Source: Raphanus sativus (Eukaryota; Streptophyta; Magnoliopsida; Brassicales; Brassicaceae). From it: a DNA stretch of 64,000 nucleotides. Within the stretch, counting starts at the first letter, position 1. Each line of letters begins with the position of its first letter. The translations under genes were made by a program, and so were the position numbers. Below are positions 35,091 to 48,300 of the stretch, piece after piece. The notes below the pieces were generated by a model. The model saw only the letters and a list, made by a program, of their open reading frames with translations. It searched no databases and was not told where the DNA came from. The stretch covers positions 8,866,001 to 8,930,000 of the forward strand of contig NC_079517.1 of NCBI RefSeq assembly GCF_000801105.2, written 5' to 3'.

Positions 35091-36785
35091 ATGCCATCAC
35101 TCTTGTCTGGTGAATCCAATGGAGCGTTGCGAGAGCACCTACTGGACGTGGAGGCTCTGTCTGGTCAAGAACCGAAGATACGGGTGAGAGACCTGACCCG
35201 AGTCTCCGATGACGGATCTCTGATTCTGAAAGGAGTGTCGATGGATATACCAAAAGGGATGATCGTTGGCGTGATCGGTCCAAGTGGCAGCGGAAAGTCA
35301 ACGTTTTTGAGATCTCTCAACCGTCTCTGGGAGCCTCCGGCGACGACTGTTTTCTTGGACGGCGTAGACATCGCGAGCATCGACGTTATCGCTCTCCGCC
35401 GTAGAGTCGGCATGCTTTTCCAGCTTCCCGTTCTCTTTGAAGGTACTACAATTCAAAATTAAAAAAAAGTCGTCTTTTTCTTGTTCAATCGATCTAGAAA
35501 AGTTGTCTGCTGCTTTATAGAAAACGTGTGAACAAGTCAAGAGTTTTAAGATTGTTTGAAGGTTACTACTATAGTTGGAGTTTGGAACCAATGTCTGGTT
35601 TCTGATATGTTAGAGCATCTCCGATGTACACCTCTATTTTTTCCTCTAAAATAGAAAAACTTTATTATAGAGGTGGATTTGCTCCAATATATGCCTCTAT
35701 AATAGAGTTTCTCTATTTTAGAGGAAAATATAGAGGAATTCTATTTTTTACCTTTATATTTAGAGATGGAAATAGCATATCTCTATATTTTCTTCTATAA
35801 ATAGAGAAACTCGTTGTCCAAAAAAAAAAAAATAGAGAAACTCTATTATAGAGGCATACATTGGAACAAATCCACCTATATAATAGAGTTTTTCTATTTT
35901 AGAGGAAAATATAGAAATTAAAATAGAAGTGGGTTAGAGATGGTCTTATGTTTGGTTTCACAGGGACTGTTGCTGTAACTGTTATTACCAATGTTCAAAA
36001 AATAAAAATAATTGATTTATTTATATATTTTTTTTATTTTTTCTAAGATATTTTAATTTTTTTGTTTAACTTTAAAATTATTTTGATTGAATTATCAAAA
36101 TTAGATTTACAAAACTAAATAAATTAGTCCATTTATAGATTTATAACAACATTATTACATGTTTAACACAATTTCTTATAATAATGTAGATTTGGTTTAA
36201 AATGAATTAGAATGAGTTAAACAATTTGAGTCAATAGTCAGACACTAAGAAAATAGTTTCAGAGTAAAATTGATTTGCTGCTAAACCGATTTTAAGAACT
36301 ACACATGTCTTGTTTTTTATATGATTGGTTTCGGTTGTACAGGGACGGTTGCGGACAATGTGAGATATGGTCCGAACCTGAGAGGGCATAAGCTAAGTGA
36401 CAAAGATGTCTACAAGCTGCTAACTCTCGCGGATCTCGATGCTTCTTTTGCAAAGAAGACTGGTTCTGAGTTATCCGTCGGTCAAGCGCAGCGAGTAGCA
36501 CTTGCAAGGACTCTAGCCAACGACCCCGAGGTGCTGCTTCTCGATGAGCCAACGAGCGCTTTGGATCCCATATCGACGGAGAACGTCGAGGATGTTATAG
36601 TGAAACTGAAGAAGCAGAGAGGGATCACGACTGTGATCGTCTCTCACAGTATCAAGCAGATCCAACGAGTTGCGGATATCGTCTGCCTTGTCGTTGATGG
36701 AGAGATCGTCGAAGTTCTTAAACCTGATGAGCTATCTCAAGCTACGCATCCAATGGCAAGGAGGTTTCTTCAACTCAGTTCTTAA
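35091..36785 (+). CDS. ABCI17: ABC transporter I family ATPase (ABCI17, STAR1-like)
   Basis: Two exons, 35091-35442 and 36343-36785, 795 nt and 264 residues. It is a stand-alone nucleotide-binding domain with no membrane segment: Walker [11 protein letters not shown] loop [12 protein letters not shown] signature LSVGQAQR, Walker [14 protein letters not shown] and the switch His in VIVSHSIKQ. The closest relative I recall is At1g67940 and rice STAR1, which pairs with a STAR2/ALS3-type membrane partner and is needed for aluminium tolerance. The role here is inferred from family. The 900-bp intron contains a MITE (35613-35945), itself interrupted by a tail-only footprint. The frame is intact. 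Confidence 0.94.
35613..35945. mobile_element. Harbinger/Tourist-like MITE in the ABCI17 intron
   Basis: 333 bp. The left end GAGCATCTCCGATGTACACC and the right end (reverse strand GACCATCTCTAACCCACTTC) are inverted, with TTA duplicated at 35610-35612 and 35946-35948. The inside is palindromic around repeated TCTATTATAGAGG units. Confidence 0.7.
35799..35843. repeat. poly(A) footprint between 14-bp direct repeats
   Basis: AAATAGAGAAACTC at 35799-35812 and 35830-35843 encloses GTTGTCC and ten A. Plus orientation, inserted in the MITE. Confidence 0.7.
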
Positions 36786-36997
36786 GAATATGACAAATGT
36801 TGTCTGAATGTAACAATAAGGTTTATATTTTTTTTTCCGCTGAATTATATTATTAAACCTTCAAGGTAAAAAATTCTAAACAATGAGAACCAACAAAACA
36901 ACAATAAAGTTTATGTTTGTGCAATGAAAAGATGACAAATGAATATGTAAAAGCATATATATGCACAAAGAATGAGAGTTTGAGACAATGCAATCTT

Positions 36998-38595
36998 TTA
37001 GAAACTTAGTTTGGTGATGAAGTCTGTGTCCACCGAGCTAACAGGAACAACAGCAGGAGCTTTAGGTGAAGTGTCATCAAGCTGAATAATCTCTTTCCTC
37101 CCCTCTCCTCCATTCTCAGCTCTAACGGCCTTTGTCACTGCACCAAAGGCGTTTGATAACCAAGAAGCTCCGCTTGAGACGTAAGGGTTAGCCATCAGAG
37201 CTGTGCCTGCGCTGATCGCTCTCTCCTCAGCAGCTGCTAGAGCAGATTTCGTGATCTCCCTCACTTGATACCGCTCGTCCACCTCTCTCAGCTTCTCGTT
37301 GACCACGGTTGTTCCCATGCTTAGCTTCTCGCTCAGACCAATCTTGTTGTCGAGGGAGGCGATGGTTGCCGAGGCGTTTGAGACCAAGTTGTGTTTGTCG
37401 TCAAAGGCTTTGGCTTTCTCCATTGCGTCTTTGCCGACAGCGTAACCTCTTTCCATCATAATACTTACTACATGTTCGGCTTTCTTGACAGTGAAGCCAT
37501 TGAATGAGTATTCCTGCTGCAACAGAGGAGACAAAACATGACACAACTGAAGGTGAAACATTAAAGCAAATTAGGATTTACCGAGTCAAGTGCAAGGGCT
37601 TCTGGTGGTAGCTCGTAGTTCACAGCAGGAGTAATACTGACACGATGATCAGCAATGACAGCTCCCTAAAAAGAAAGAAGTATAAATAATAATCTTACAT
37701 TCCAACAATATGCTCAATCAAACACATAAAGAAAGTACATACCGTTAAGAGCATAGCAGTTTCTGCGCCTTGTGGATCTTTAAAAGTAACATAAGCAAGC
37801 TGAGTTTCTTGCGTCTCGCTGTGATTGATGATTTAAGTAAAACTAACATTAGATATTTTTTTGGGGGTAAAAGATCATGTTATAACAAAACAAGGGGCAA
37901 GTTTACCTTCGCATCTCGACGTAGTGAATGTCACCGGAGAAAGAAAAGAACTCATTGACATCTTTCTTGGAAACGTTGAGTGAAACATTGCTAATCTTCA
38001 CTGTTTTCACCTGCTAGCCACACGAACGGGACCGAATCAAGAAGGCTTATTATAGACATATTGTTCCAGTGGATAATAAACAAGAAATATTGTGCTTACA
38101 GGGGAAGTAGTAGTAGTAGGCTGGGAGTCCATGAGGATGTTGTGGTGAGATTGATGATCTAAAGGAATGAAAGCAGCCTGTAGAGATATATAGAGATCAA
38201 CAATTCATAAAAGACAAGAAAAGGCCAGAGCTAATAACTAAGTGAAATCGAATCTTCTAAGAATCAAGGTTTAAAGTTAGCACATTCAGAAAAAAAAAAA
38301 AAAAACTTTGAATGAAGAAAGTTTCGATTTTTTTTTTTTTTTTGGTAACCGACACAGTGAAGAGATCTAAGACTTGTTCAATATCATCATCAGATCAAGG
38401 GTCGGTGTAAAGTTGATGATTTTTAGCGGAAATCTCAAGTTTTTCAGTACAACTTTCATCACGGGGAACAAGTAAAAAAAAAACGCAACTCTTTATCTAA
38501 TTAGATCTGAAGATAGAGGGACGAAGGAAGCATAAGACTTGAGAACCCGAATCTGAAGAGAAAACAAAAGGAAGGGAGAGAAAGCTTACCGACAT
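36998..38595 (-). CDS. RRM-domain RNA-binding protein (BPA1-like family)
   Basis: Six exons: 38595-38590 (only Met-Ser), 38177-38100, 38010-37907, 37818-37743, 37665-37582 and 37516-36998, giving 867 nt and 288 residues. A single RRM spans VKTVKISNVSLNVSKKDVNEFFSFSG (RNP2-like) and TQLAYVTFKDPQGAETAMLL (RNP1-like). The C-terminal half is helical and Ala-rich (SVDTDFITKLSF at the end), with the VVSIMMERGYAVGKDAMEKAKAFD segment seen in the family of BPA1, the ACD11-binding protein. It matches what I recall of At1g67950. The first coding exon of six nucleotides is unusual but its GTAAGC donor is good. The upstream intron has long A and T runs. It converges on ABCI17. Confidence 0.9.
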
Positions 38596-40143
38596 TGTTG
38601 CAGGAGCGGTGGAGAAAGTGTAAAGTGGGAAAATCAAATCTACTGGAGAAGAAAAGGGTTGCAAGTCACAGCGTTTACCAGATTTTTAATACTTTTCTAT
38701 GACGTTTCCTTTTTTTTTAATGTTAGAAAGTCGTAATATTTTGGGAAATTATGACTAGTAATATATTCTGCACAATCAATTGAATATTAATTTTTTATAT
38801 ACAATATTTTTTTAATCTTGATAAAATATCTTTTATTACGTTAAATAAAATTTAAAACATTATAATACACAGAAAAATATATACAGTTATACACAGATTT
38901 ATATTTATTTTTAAAATATTGTGATATAAATTATTTTAGATAATATAATATATAATTTTTTTAGATAATGATGATTATAAAATTAATGAAATTTGTTTAA
39001 ATTTATGGGTAAGTTATATACTATCATAAATATATATTAAAATATAATCGACTTAATAATAATAAACCAAATATATTATAAAATATAGAATATTTTAATA
39101 TTACTAAATATTTTAACTATGATATTATCATTATATTATTTTAATTATTTTCAAGATGATAATAAATTATCAATAAATCATTCAAATTATTTATTAAGAT
39201 TAATAACTAATTATAAAATATGACTAAATCTAAAATTAAAAACAGCATGACAAACAAGTAAATTTACTTCTCTATATATATATATATACAAAATTCTAAA
39301 ATTCTCTTTACATACAATACATACACTTTTACACAGTTCTCACTCTTCAACTTTATGTACCTCTTGTTTAGTAAAAAAAAGAATTTTATGTACCTCTTCT
39401 CATTTATTTTACTTTAAAACTTTTTCTGTGTTTATTTGTGATTAATTTTTTATTTCTTTTTAATAAAGTTTAATCTTTCATATTTTTATACTCTATTTCT
39501 AAACTCATATAGTTTATTAAAGTCTATAATAAGTTTAAATATAAAACAAAAGTTAAAACATCAATCATTTAGAAATACATTTGTGTGGGTGCATATCATG
39601 ATTTTAATTTAAGAAAACAGATAGAATTGTTTTTTTAAGGGTTTAAGCGAAGTATTTTTTTTTATATAGAAGAGGCAATCTCACTCTCTAGAGTCTCTAC
39701 ACATGTTAAAAATCGATTCCTTGAATATTCAATACGTATAGGATCACAAAGTTGATCTTAAACCCAATGGTGAACCACGTGATTAATGAACCTCTTTTTA
39801 TTCACACTGCATCACATGTTAGAGGGTAATGGGATGAAAGTGTCCTGTGATGGGAGAGTAGTATTTATGGCAACTTGTCCTGCGATAGCTTTTTTGTTCT
39901 TTTGCCAAAATGGTCCATGGAATCTCTCTGTACATATTTGCCTAACGATACCAAAATCTCTTCATCCAATATTAAACATGTATAAGATCACAACGATGAT
40001 CTCATATCTCAAAACGAACTTGTGAATTGGATCGGAGTTGAGTGCAGCCCGGTAGCTTTACTCCTCCTTCTGCAAACCAAACTCCATCCTGCTGAGGTGT
40101 CAGACCTTTCTTCAATTCTCTCTGTAGTTTTTAAGACTCAAGA
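38596..40143. other. AT-rich intergenic DNA, no gene
   Basis: Very AT-rich from about 38700 to 39600. One tail-only footprint at 39352-39398. The frame at 39786-40025 has no recognisable domain. Confidence 0.5.
39352..39398. repeat. poly(A) footprint between 14-bp direct repeats
   Basis: TTTATGTACCTCTT at 39352-39365 and 39385-39398 encloses GTTTAGT, eight A and GAAT. Plus orientation. Confidence 0.65.
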
Positions 40144-43100
40144 CTAATCGTTGTGTAGATGGGAGGAGTTTCGCCTTCTGCATCTGTTAATATACCAAGT
40201 TGCATGTTTCCTAAGTCCCATGCCGATGAGAACTTTGAGACTTGTCAGCATTATACATGTTATGACAAATAAAAAGACCATCCACATCACTCTCCATGGG
40301 AGGGGACTACAAGGCAAGTGTGCCGCATATACTGGAGTCAGTACTCTGATCACCTGAAACTCAAAAAACACTCACTTATTCATTTTGACTCAACACAAGA
40401 ATCCTACGTTTCTAGGCCAAAAGGGAAGAGGAATATACCACACAGGCGGGTGCAATAGGGACGAATGTGAGATTTGTCTTTCTATCTTCCGGGTGAATGT
40501 TCAAAGTCTGTCATGGAAGATTACCAGAAAAAGGATAAATGGATGTCAGAAACACAACACTCGCAGCAATATAAGTTATGGGGCTAATGGAACAAAGACA
40601 GGGAGAGAGAAGCTTATATCATCTAATACCTGCTCACAGAGAGCTTGAAGAAACTCAGAGTACGCTATAGGTCTGATGCCATTGAACTTCGCAAGAAATG
40701 AATGCTTGATGATGTCTATCATCATCTCACAGAAGAAGACCATAGTAGCATTCTGCAGAGTCCAGGTAAAATTAATTAAGAGCAACCTGTAAAGAGACTT
40801 GTGTTTAATTTACCAGTACTTACGTAGACAAAGTTTCCAAACCATGGACCTTCAGCCTCGAGAATGTTTTGAGCCAAAACAGAGACTAGGAAGGCCGATA
40901 TGTGGAATCTCTCTATTGCATCTGGTAGATAAATAGTAAAAGAACCAGATCATACCAGTAAATAGCTGGAATTAGAGTCTCAATCCGACCACATCCTCAA
41001 AGGTGGTTGGAAAAGAACTAAGCTGCTGTTCAAATCTGTGGGAGTAGCTTAAGGTAATGTAGTAGAAGCTTACCCGCATATACTAGACCATGAATGTTGT
41101 CTTTGCTGAAACGCTTGAAGACACTGCTCTTGATCTCGGCAAAGTTATTTGACACCAAAAGGGCCAACAAGGCATTGTTGTGAGCAACAATACAAGTTGA
41201 CAACGTAATTGCCTGAGCTAATAGAATGAATGAATGGAGAAGTGAAGAGACAGTCAAGGAGACAAGAGAATAAAGATGTGAAAGTAGTTAAACAGGAACC
41301 AAACTAGGAAACAAGTCATAAGGATATTCGACGCAACCATCGTTAATGCCAGATCCGAAACGAATCTCCATGTAGAAAATCTCAGTTTCTCAGGAGGGGA
41401 AATAGCCAGTCCCGCTGCGGAATTAAACAGAGCCCCAAATACATCTCCACAAAAACTTTGACAGAGTCTATCAAATATCTGAAACACAATATCTGTATTA
41501 GTACCAATTGGATAGAGCAGGGAGCAAGCTGGATAGAAGCAGTGAACTTTCCAACTAACTTATGCATGTGATGGAAGGAAGTAAAAGTGAAAAAAATCTA
41601 GTTACCTCTAAGATATTATAAACCACATATAGTTTTATGGTACTTTGACCACGAATCATGTGGTAAATCAGGCTGATATCTGCGGGAAACAAAACAAATT
41701 AGAGAACTGTTTGGAGAATTCATTTCCACATCACTTTTGATGAGCTGAACAGAAAAGTCCATTCTAGTAAGTGACAAAGTTAATGCCCTATCCAAACCAT
41801 GTTTCATTAGACATGTTTTGATAGATTAAACGTAAAATATGCAAATCAAGAAGATTTTAGTGCACCTGTTCTGCCAAGAAGAATGGTACCAGACGCCAAA
41901 ACTAGAAAACAAGCAAGATCAGACAGCTCCGATGAGGAAGGCCTCCTGAACTGCCTGCCACGAAAATTACTAAGTTACTTCCTCACAATCGGAACAACAG
42001 AATCGTTTATTATATCGAAGATATATATACAGTCGAGTCAAAGATGCACATTGTGGTAATATAGACTAGTCCATAGCATGTTATACTATCAAGGAAGAAT
42101 CTAGGAAGTAACTCACCTCTTCTTAAGAGCACCCCAAAACATCAGCAGGACTCTTATTGGCATGACTGTCAACAATGACAGAAACGAGTTGACGCAGACA
42201 AAAAAGCCAGTGTGTAGAAGCTGCATAAGATGTAATATAACTTCAGTTTAGGTAGTTCCTCACACCACACGTTCAAACTCATCAACTACAAGAAGGAAGC
42301 TAAACCAAGAACGTTCAGAGAGTGTGTTTTTTACCACTTCGCATCGCCATGGCAAGCGGAAGATCATATCATATATCCTCTCCCGTTCAACATCATTCCC
42401 AGTGGTGGTTGTGCTCCGTAACGAGACCCCACCATAAATCTCCCCCATAAAGTACTTCATAGGTGACCTCGTCTCAGCACTAAGAACTGATAACAACAAA
42501 CAGCACAGAACATTACTACACGGAAACAATCGTAGATAACAAATGAAAAAAGATTGAAACCTTACAATCAGGATCATCAGCCATAAGCTGATTCCAGTCC
42601 AAAGAAGCTTCGGTGTCAAGTCTCGCCGTCACCACAACATTCCCCCCATTCGTCTCACTCCTCGGAAACTGATTCTGCACTTCCTGAAACGGCGGATGAT
42701 TCTCCTTATCAGAAGAAGCCACGGTCTCGGAGAATCTCTCATCGTTAGTCGAGTCCATACTCCCGTTGACGTTCCTCTGCCTCAGCTCGCCGAACTTGAA
42801 CCCGTTGTGCTGTATCGTCTGCGTTACTGTACTGCCACCACTGCTGCTGAAGTAATTCAACCTGTTTTCGTAAACCGATCTCTCACCACCGCCGTCGTCG
42901 CAGGAGGCCCAGCTGGGATCCTCCACGGAACCGTTCGCGATCGATGCGAATTGAGGATCGCCATTCTCAGGGATAGTCTCGACTTTGTTGTGCTTCTTCT
43001 TCTTCTTCCTTTGTCTCCTTCGCTTAGGAGATTCAGTGGAGTCGATTCCGGTGACCGGATCTGAGCTGGAACGGGGGATTATTGGCGGACGTGAGTCGTT

Positions 43101-43163
43101 GTCCAAGGAGCTGAGAATCTCGAAGGAGAGTTTTCTCCCGTTGGACCTAACCGTCATTGTCAA
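40144..43163 (-). CDS. POD1: TAPT1-like ER membrane protein (POD1)
   Basis: About eleven exons on the minus strand. Exon 1 (43163-42566) is a hydrophilic N terminus with a Lys/Arg-rich stretch (KRRRQRKKKKKH). Exon 2 starts at 42486 and ends near 42335 (SAETRSPMKYFMGEIYGG... FRLPWRCEV). Further exons carry membrane helices: MPIRVLLMFWGALKKR near 42120-42220, IYHMIRGQSTIKLYVVYNILE near 41607-41680, IFDRLCQSFCGDVFGALFNSA near 41325-41480, then LHSFILLAQAITLSTCIVAHNNALLAL, FWCEMM-type segments near 40640-40750, and a final exon ending HLHND at 40144. This is the Tapt1 family; Arabidopsis POD1 (At1g67960) is an ER-lumen-facing partner of calreticulin needed for pollen-tube guidance. Internal exon borders are only partly worked out. 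Two in-frame Met codons (43163, 43157) are possible starts. Confidence 0.88.
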
Positions 43164-43907
43164 GAGGAACCAATGGAGAAGAGATGAAGCAAAATAAAAT
43201 CGCCAAATCGGAAAAACAGAGAGGAGAGGTGGAAGGGGCGAGGGGATTGTCGTTGTCGAGGCGGAGACGCTGTTTTTGGGAAACGCCGTTTAGATGCGTG
43301 GCAGCAGGCGTCGTACGTTTTGAAGCGATTCAAGAGGGACGGTGACGTAGCATGCCAATTATATATTGACAAGTGTCACCTGATGTCGCTTTCACGATTC
43401 TTAGCTGTGACAAAAGTGTGATTTCCCGCATTCCATCAGTAATCAGAGATCCCTATGTACAGTAGTAGCCCACTTGGATACAAAAAAACTAATGGACTTT
43501 AAAAAATTGTTACATTATACTAATATACTCTTATTTATATAATCATTTAAATAAAAAATAAATAGATTATATATATGAAATATTGTATTAAAATATAGAA
43601 TAACCCTTATTTCGAAACAAGAAAAATGCAAATGACATTTATAATGACATAGAAAATATTTTTTTAGGAAAAATAGTCGTAAGCTTTTTAATAAACCAGA
43701 AAATACATGCTCTCACCATTCTATAAATAATGTAACTTTGATATTTTTCATACATATTAAAAATAGGTAAAATATATTTATTTTCTCATTAGTTACATAT
43801 ATTTAACCAATATTATTTCAAATAAATAAAATTATTTGTAAAACTATTATATTCTGTGTAACAAAAAAAATTATCAAAACAATATTTTTTGTGAAACAAA
43901 AGTATTA
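43164..43907. other. promoter side of POD1 and AT-rich spacer
   Basis: About 300 bp of mixed-composition 5' flank followed by AT-rich DNA up to the Helitron. No gene. Confidence 0.5.
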
Positions 43908-44849
43908 TCTATTCTATTAAAACAGAAGTACAAAATTAGATTAACCCTTAATTTTTTACTATATTTACATTGTCATGCCACTGAAGCATTGAATGAAGTT
44001 ATATTTAAGTATGATTGTCTTTTCCTAATTTAAATAATAGATTTAAGCATTTAATGTTTTTTCCTAATTTAAATAATAGATTTCCTTAATAAAATCTTAA
44101 CTAAAATATATTTCCTAATATATTTCGTTGTAAAATATTAAATATTTTTAATATCTATTAGTAATAAATAATAAAATAAAAAATCACACGTCATAATCAA
44201 TTCATGTAACATATAAATAAAATATTTTTTCCATATATTATTAGCATAATGCTTCCTATATATGTCCAATTAGTTATAAATATAAAATTTGTTTATATGA
44301 TAATAGATGACTAAATCAGAAAATATAATTATTTTAAAGTAATAAATAAAATCGTTATGTTTTAAAATGTTATATTAGCAATTATGTAATACATTTTAAT
44401 TTACAAATATATATAGTATACCATTAGTACAGAGAAAAAAATTTAAGTGAAAAAAAATATTTGTACTGTCACGGTCTCACGGGTCAAACTCTAGAATTAA
44501 ACAAAAACAGCACAACGTTATTTTTCTTTAACAAATTTATTTTAATAGAAATTATAGTTTCAAATATGATTATATATTTTATGTATTTATAATTTTATTT
44601 CTTTGTATTTGAGAGATGCTAAGATTTTTGAATTGGAAAAAATGAAGACTCACTTCTATATTATTTTAATTAGGAAATTTAAAATTTATATCATAATATT
44701 TTATTTTTATTTTAATTTTTATTATAACTGTAAAAACTAAGTTTCAATCTAAATTTATATTTAAATATTACAAATACATCATTTAATATTAAAAGAAAAA
44801 TTAAAAATATAAAATAAATACCCGCCCGGTCGGACGGGTCAAAATCTAG
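43908..44849 (+). mobile_element. non-autonomous Helitron
   Basis: 942 bp. It begins TCTATTCTATTAAAACAG after an A and ends AAAATCTAG before a T, the A|TC...CTAG|T arrangement of Helitrons. About 10 bp before the 3' end is the hairpin CCCGCCCGGTCGGACGGG, with a short stem of CCCG/CGGG and CCG/CGG. There are no inverted repeats or target duplication, as expected. The inside is AT-rich with no Rep/helicase. Confidence 0.75.
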
Positions 44850-45357
44850 TTAACGTTAAAACAAAGGATCTATTGTTTACAACTTCAAAATCTGTAAAAT
44901 ATTTTTTTCCAAATTTTCAATTTGTGAATTTTTTATAATGATTTCAAAATATTTTTCTTTATTTTTTTTAAATAATCATCAAAACAGTGTACATGATTTG
45001 AATCAAAGTCGAGTTCACATTCGATTTTGGGTATTCGACAAATAAATTCAAATAAAAAACTGTTTTGTAATGTTTACGAAATAATAGAATCATCCTCATA
45101 TTTTACAGGTTACAAAATTTTAAACCCGGTTTCAAATGTTAAAATATGTTATTTTCAACAGATTAAGTAATAATGTTTGGTATAGCTTACCAAACATATA
45201 ATGTTAATCCTTTGTTGGGCCACAACATTTACAAGACCCCTTAGCCTAAAAGGCTTCTTATACACTGATACTCTACCAAATCAGCAAGGTCACATAGCTG
45301 ACGGATGATCAGATCAACTTCATAATCGAATAATCCATCCCCGCGAGAGGAATCATC
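44850..45357. other. upstream region of COG5
   Basis: AT-rich to about 45200, then a short leader-like segment before the start codon. No TATA box is obvious. Confidence 0.45.
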
Positions 45358-48300
45358 ATGATGGCACTTCCACCTCCTTCTCCGTCATCCTCACCTTCTC
45401 TTCAACGTCTCTCCACCTTCAAAAACCCACCTCCTTCCGGACCCTCACCGTCTTCCAACTCATCTTCTCCACTAGACTCCTTCGCCAACGACCCCATCCT
45501 CGCCCCATTCCTCTCCCCATCCTTCTCCTCCTCCACCTTCTCCTCCGCCGCACTCGCCTCCGGCTCCCCCGCCTCCACCGCCGAGCGTCTCCACCAAGCC
45601 ATCCGCCTCCTCGACGCCCAGCTCCGCACCGACGTCGTCTCCCGCCACCCCGAGCTCCTCTCCCAGCTCTCCTCCCTCTCCCACGCCGAGACCTCTCTCT
45701 CCTCCCTCCGCTCCTCCGTCTCCTCCCTCCAATCCTCCATCCGCCGCGTCAGATCCGACCTCTCCGAGCCCGTCCGCTCGATCCGCTCCAAATCCACCCA
45801 GCTCACCAACCTCCACTCCGCCTCCGAGCTCCTCTCCCACTCCGTCCGCGCGCTCCGCCTCTCCAAGAAGCTCCGCGATCTAACGGACGGATCGGATCCG
45901 GAGAAGATCGATCTCGCGAAATCCGCGCAGCTCCATTTCGAGATCTCAGCGATGTGCAGAGAGTACGATCTCTTCGGGATCGAGGCCATCGACGAGGAGA
46001 TCAAGTTCGTCGACCAGATCGGGGAGAAGCTGAGATCTGAAGCCATGAAGGTGTTGGAGAGAGGCGTGGAAGGGATGAATCAAGCCGAGGTTGGGACTGG
46101 GTTGCAGGTTTTCTATAACCTCGGGGAGCTGAAGCAGACGGTGGATCAGTTGGTGAACAAGTACAAGGGGATGGCTGTGAAGAGCGTTGGGGTTGCTATG
46201 GATATGAAAGCGATTTCTTCTGGTGGGCCTGGTGGTGGTGGTGGGTTTGGGCCTGGAGGGATTAGGTCTAGCGGAGCGCCGCATATCGGTGGTGGAGGTA
46301 AGGTTAGGGATGCACTTTGGCAGAGGATGGGGAGTTGTATGGATCAGTTGTATGCTATTGTGGTTGCTGTGTGGCATTTGCAGCGTGTGTTGTCCAAGAA
46401 GAGGGATCCTTTTACTCATGTTCTTCTTCTTGATGAAGTCATCAAGGTATATATACTCGTTAGTTTAAGCTGCATTTAGGTAATTGAGAGAAAGATGGAG
46501 TGTTCTTGGATGTGGATGAGATGATTCTTGTTACTTTTAGGGAGCATGATTTATGTTTGATCAATGTTAGTAGATGATTTTGCATAAGAAAGAAGCCTTT
46601 GGTGTGTGTTTTTTGTGATGTTAGGGTTAGATTCAAGGTATAAGGAACTTCTTGAATTTTACTGGAAACTTAGACTCTCAGAGTTTACTTGTTAGTTTAA
46701 GCTGCATTAGGTAATTGAGAGAGAGTGTGTTCTTGGATATGCATGAGAAGATTCTTGTCACATTCAGCGAGCATTATTGGTGTTGGTCAACGTTAGTTAG
46801 TGATGCTTCCATGCTTTTGCATAAAAATGAAGCATTTGGTTTGTGATGTCAGGGTTAGATTCAAGGTATAAGGAACTTCTTGAATTTCACTGGAAATTTA
46901 GGCTCTCAGAGTTTATTCGTTAGTTTAATATAATTGAGAGAAAGATAGAGTGTTCTTGGATATGCATGAGAAGATTCTCGTCACATGTATCGAGCATGAT
47001 TGATGTTTGATCAACTTTAGTTTATGATCCTTCTATGTTTTTGTGATTCAGGGGAGAAATTGGTTAAACTAGATTCCAGCCTTTATTTTGAGGTTATATT
47101 GCTGATGTGAAGTGTTTATATGCGACAGGAAGGTGATTCTATGCTAACAGACAGAGTCTGGGACGCACTTGTGAAGGCGTTTACCAGCCAAATGAAGTCT
47201 GCATTCACAGCTTCGAGTTTTGTGAAAGAAATATTCACCATGGGATATCCAAAGCTGGTGTCTATGATAGAAAATCTCCTTGAGAGGATCGCTCGCGACA
47301 CCGATGTGAAAGGAGTGTTACCTGCGGTTGATTCAGAAAGGAAAGAACAAATGGTTTCGTGCATTGCAATATTCCAAACTGCTTTCTTATCACTATGCTT
47401 TGGACGGTTGTCAGATCTTGTGAACTCTATATTCCCTATGTCGAGCCGTGGGAGCTTACCTTCCAAAGAACAGATCTCACAGGTACTGTCACACATTCAA
47501 GACGAGATTGAGGCTGTTCATCCAGATGGTCGTTTGACTCTTCTAGTTTTGCGTGAGATAGGCAAGGCTCTTAGTAACCTTGCTCAACGAGCTGAGTGCC
47601 AGGTATACGTTACTTCTTTTTGTCTTCTATTTCCCTTCGCAACTGGTGGTATATGGTAGACATTGTCCTCTTCCTATTCGCACTATCTCACTGAGTGTAG
47701 ATTCTATAAACTTTGAATAGTATGGCCTCAAGTTCTGTTTGAATATAATGCAGGTTGCATGCAGATGTAAGGGTAGAATGTGTGTGTATAAAGTAATAAT
47801 TCGTGCGGCTACTATAGTTTCCTTGTTAGGAAACTAGAGCTATTTTTACCTGTGCTATGAAATGTACATGTGTTAGCTGTTCCTTTGGCTGATATATTAA
47901 TTGGGGTTTAGCAGAAAGAGAAGTTAGACCATTATGTATGCTTTTATATTTGATATGTAACGCGGCTACATGTATATGGCAGATTTCTACAGGGCCTGAG
48001 ACACGCCAGATAACAGGTCCTGCAACTTCAACACAGATCAGGAATTTCACATTATGTCAGCATCTGCAAGGAATCCACACGCATATCTCATCCATGGTAG
48101 CGGACCTTCCCAGTATCGCCGCTGATGTATTATCTCCTCATCTGGGTGCGATATACGCTGCGGCGTGCGAGCCAGTTACACCTTTGTTTAAAGCGATGCG
48201 AGACCAGCTGGAGTCATGCATTCTTCAGATCCACGACCAAAACTTTGGTGTTGACGATGCTGCCTTGGACAGTAACACCTCCCCATACATGGAGGAGTTG

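Noticed and set aside
38280..38345. A further tail-only footprint at the A and T runs in the RRM gene intron 1
   Set aside because: No flanking direct repeat of 10 bp or more was found.
45402..46046. Long minus-strand open frames opposite COG5 exon 1 (also 45472-45840 and 45946-46419)
   Set aside because: They are shadows of the GC-rich, C-ending COG5 exon; their Ser/Arg/Gly/Glu-rich text matches no family and COG5 itself is certain.
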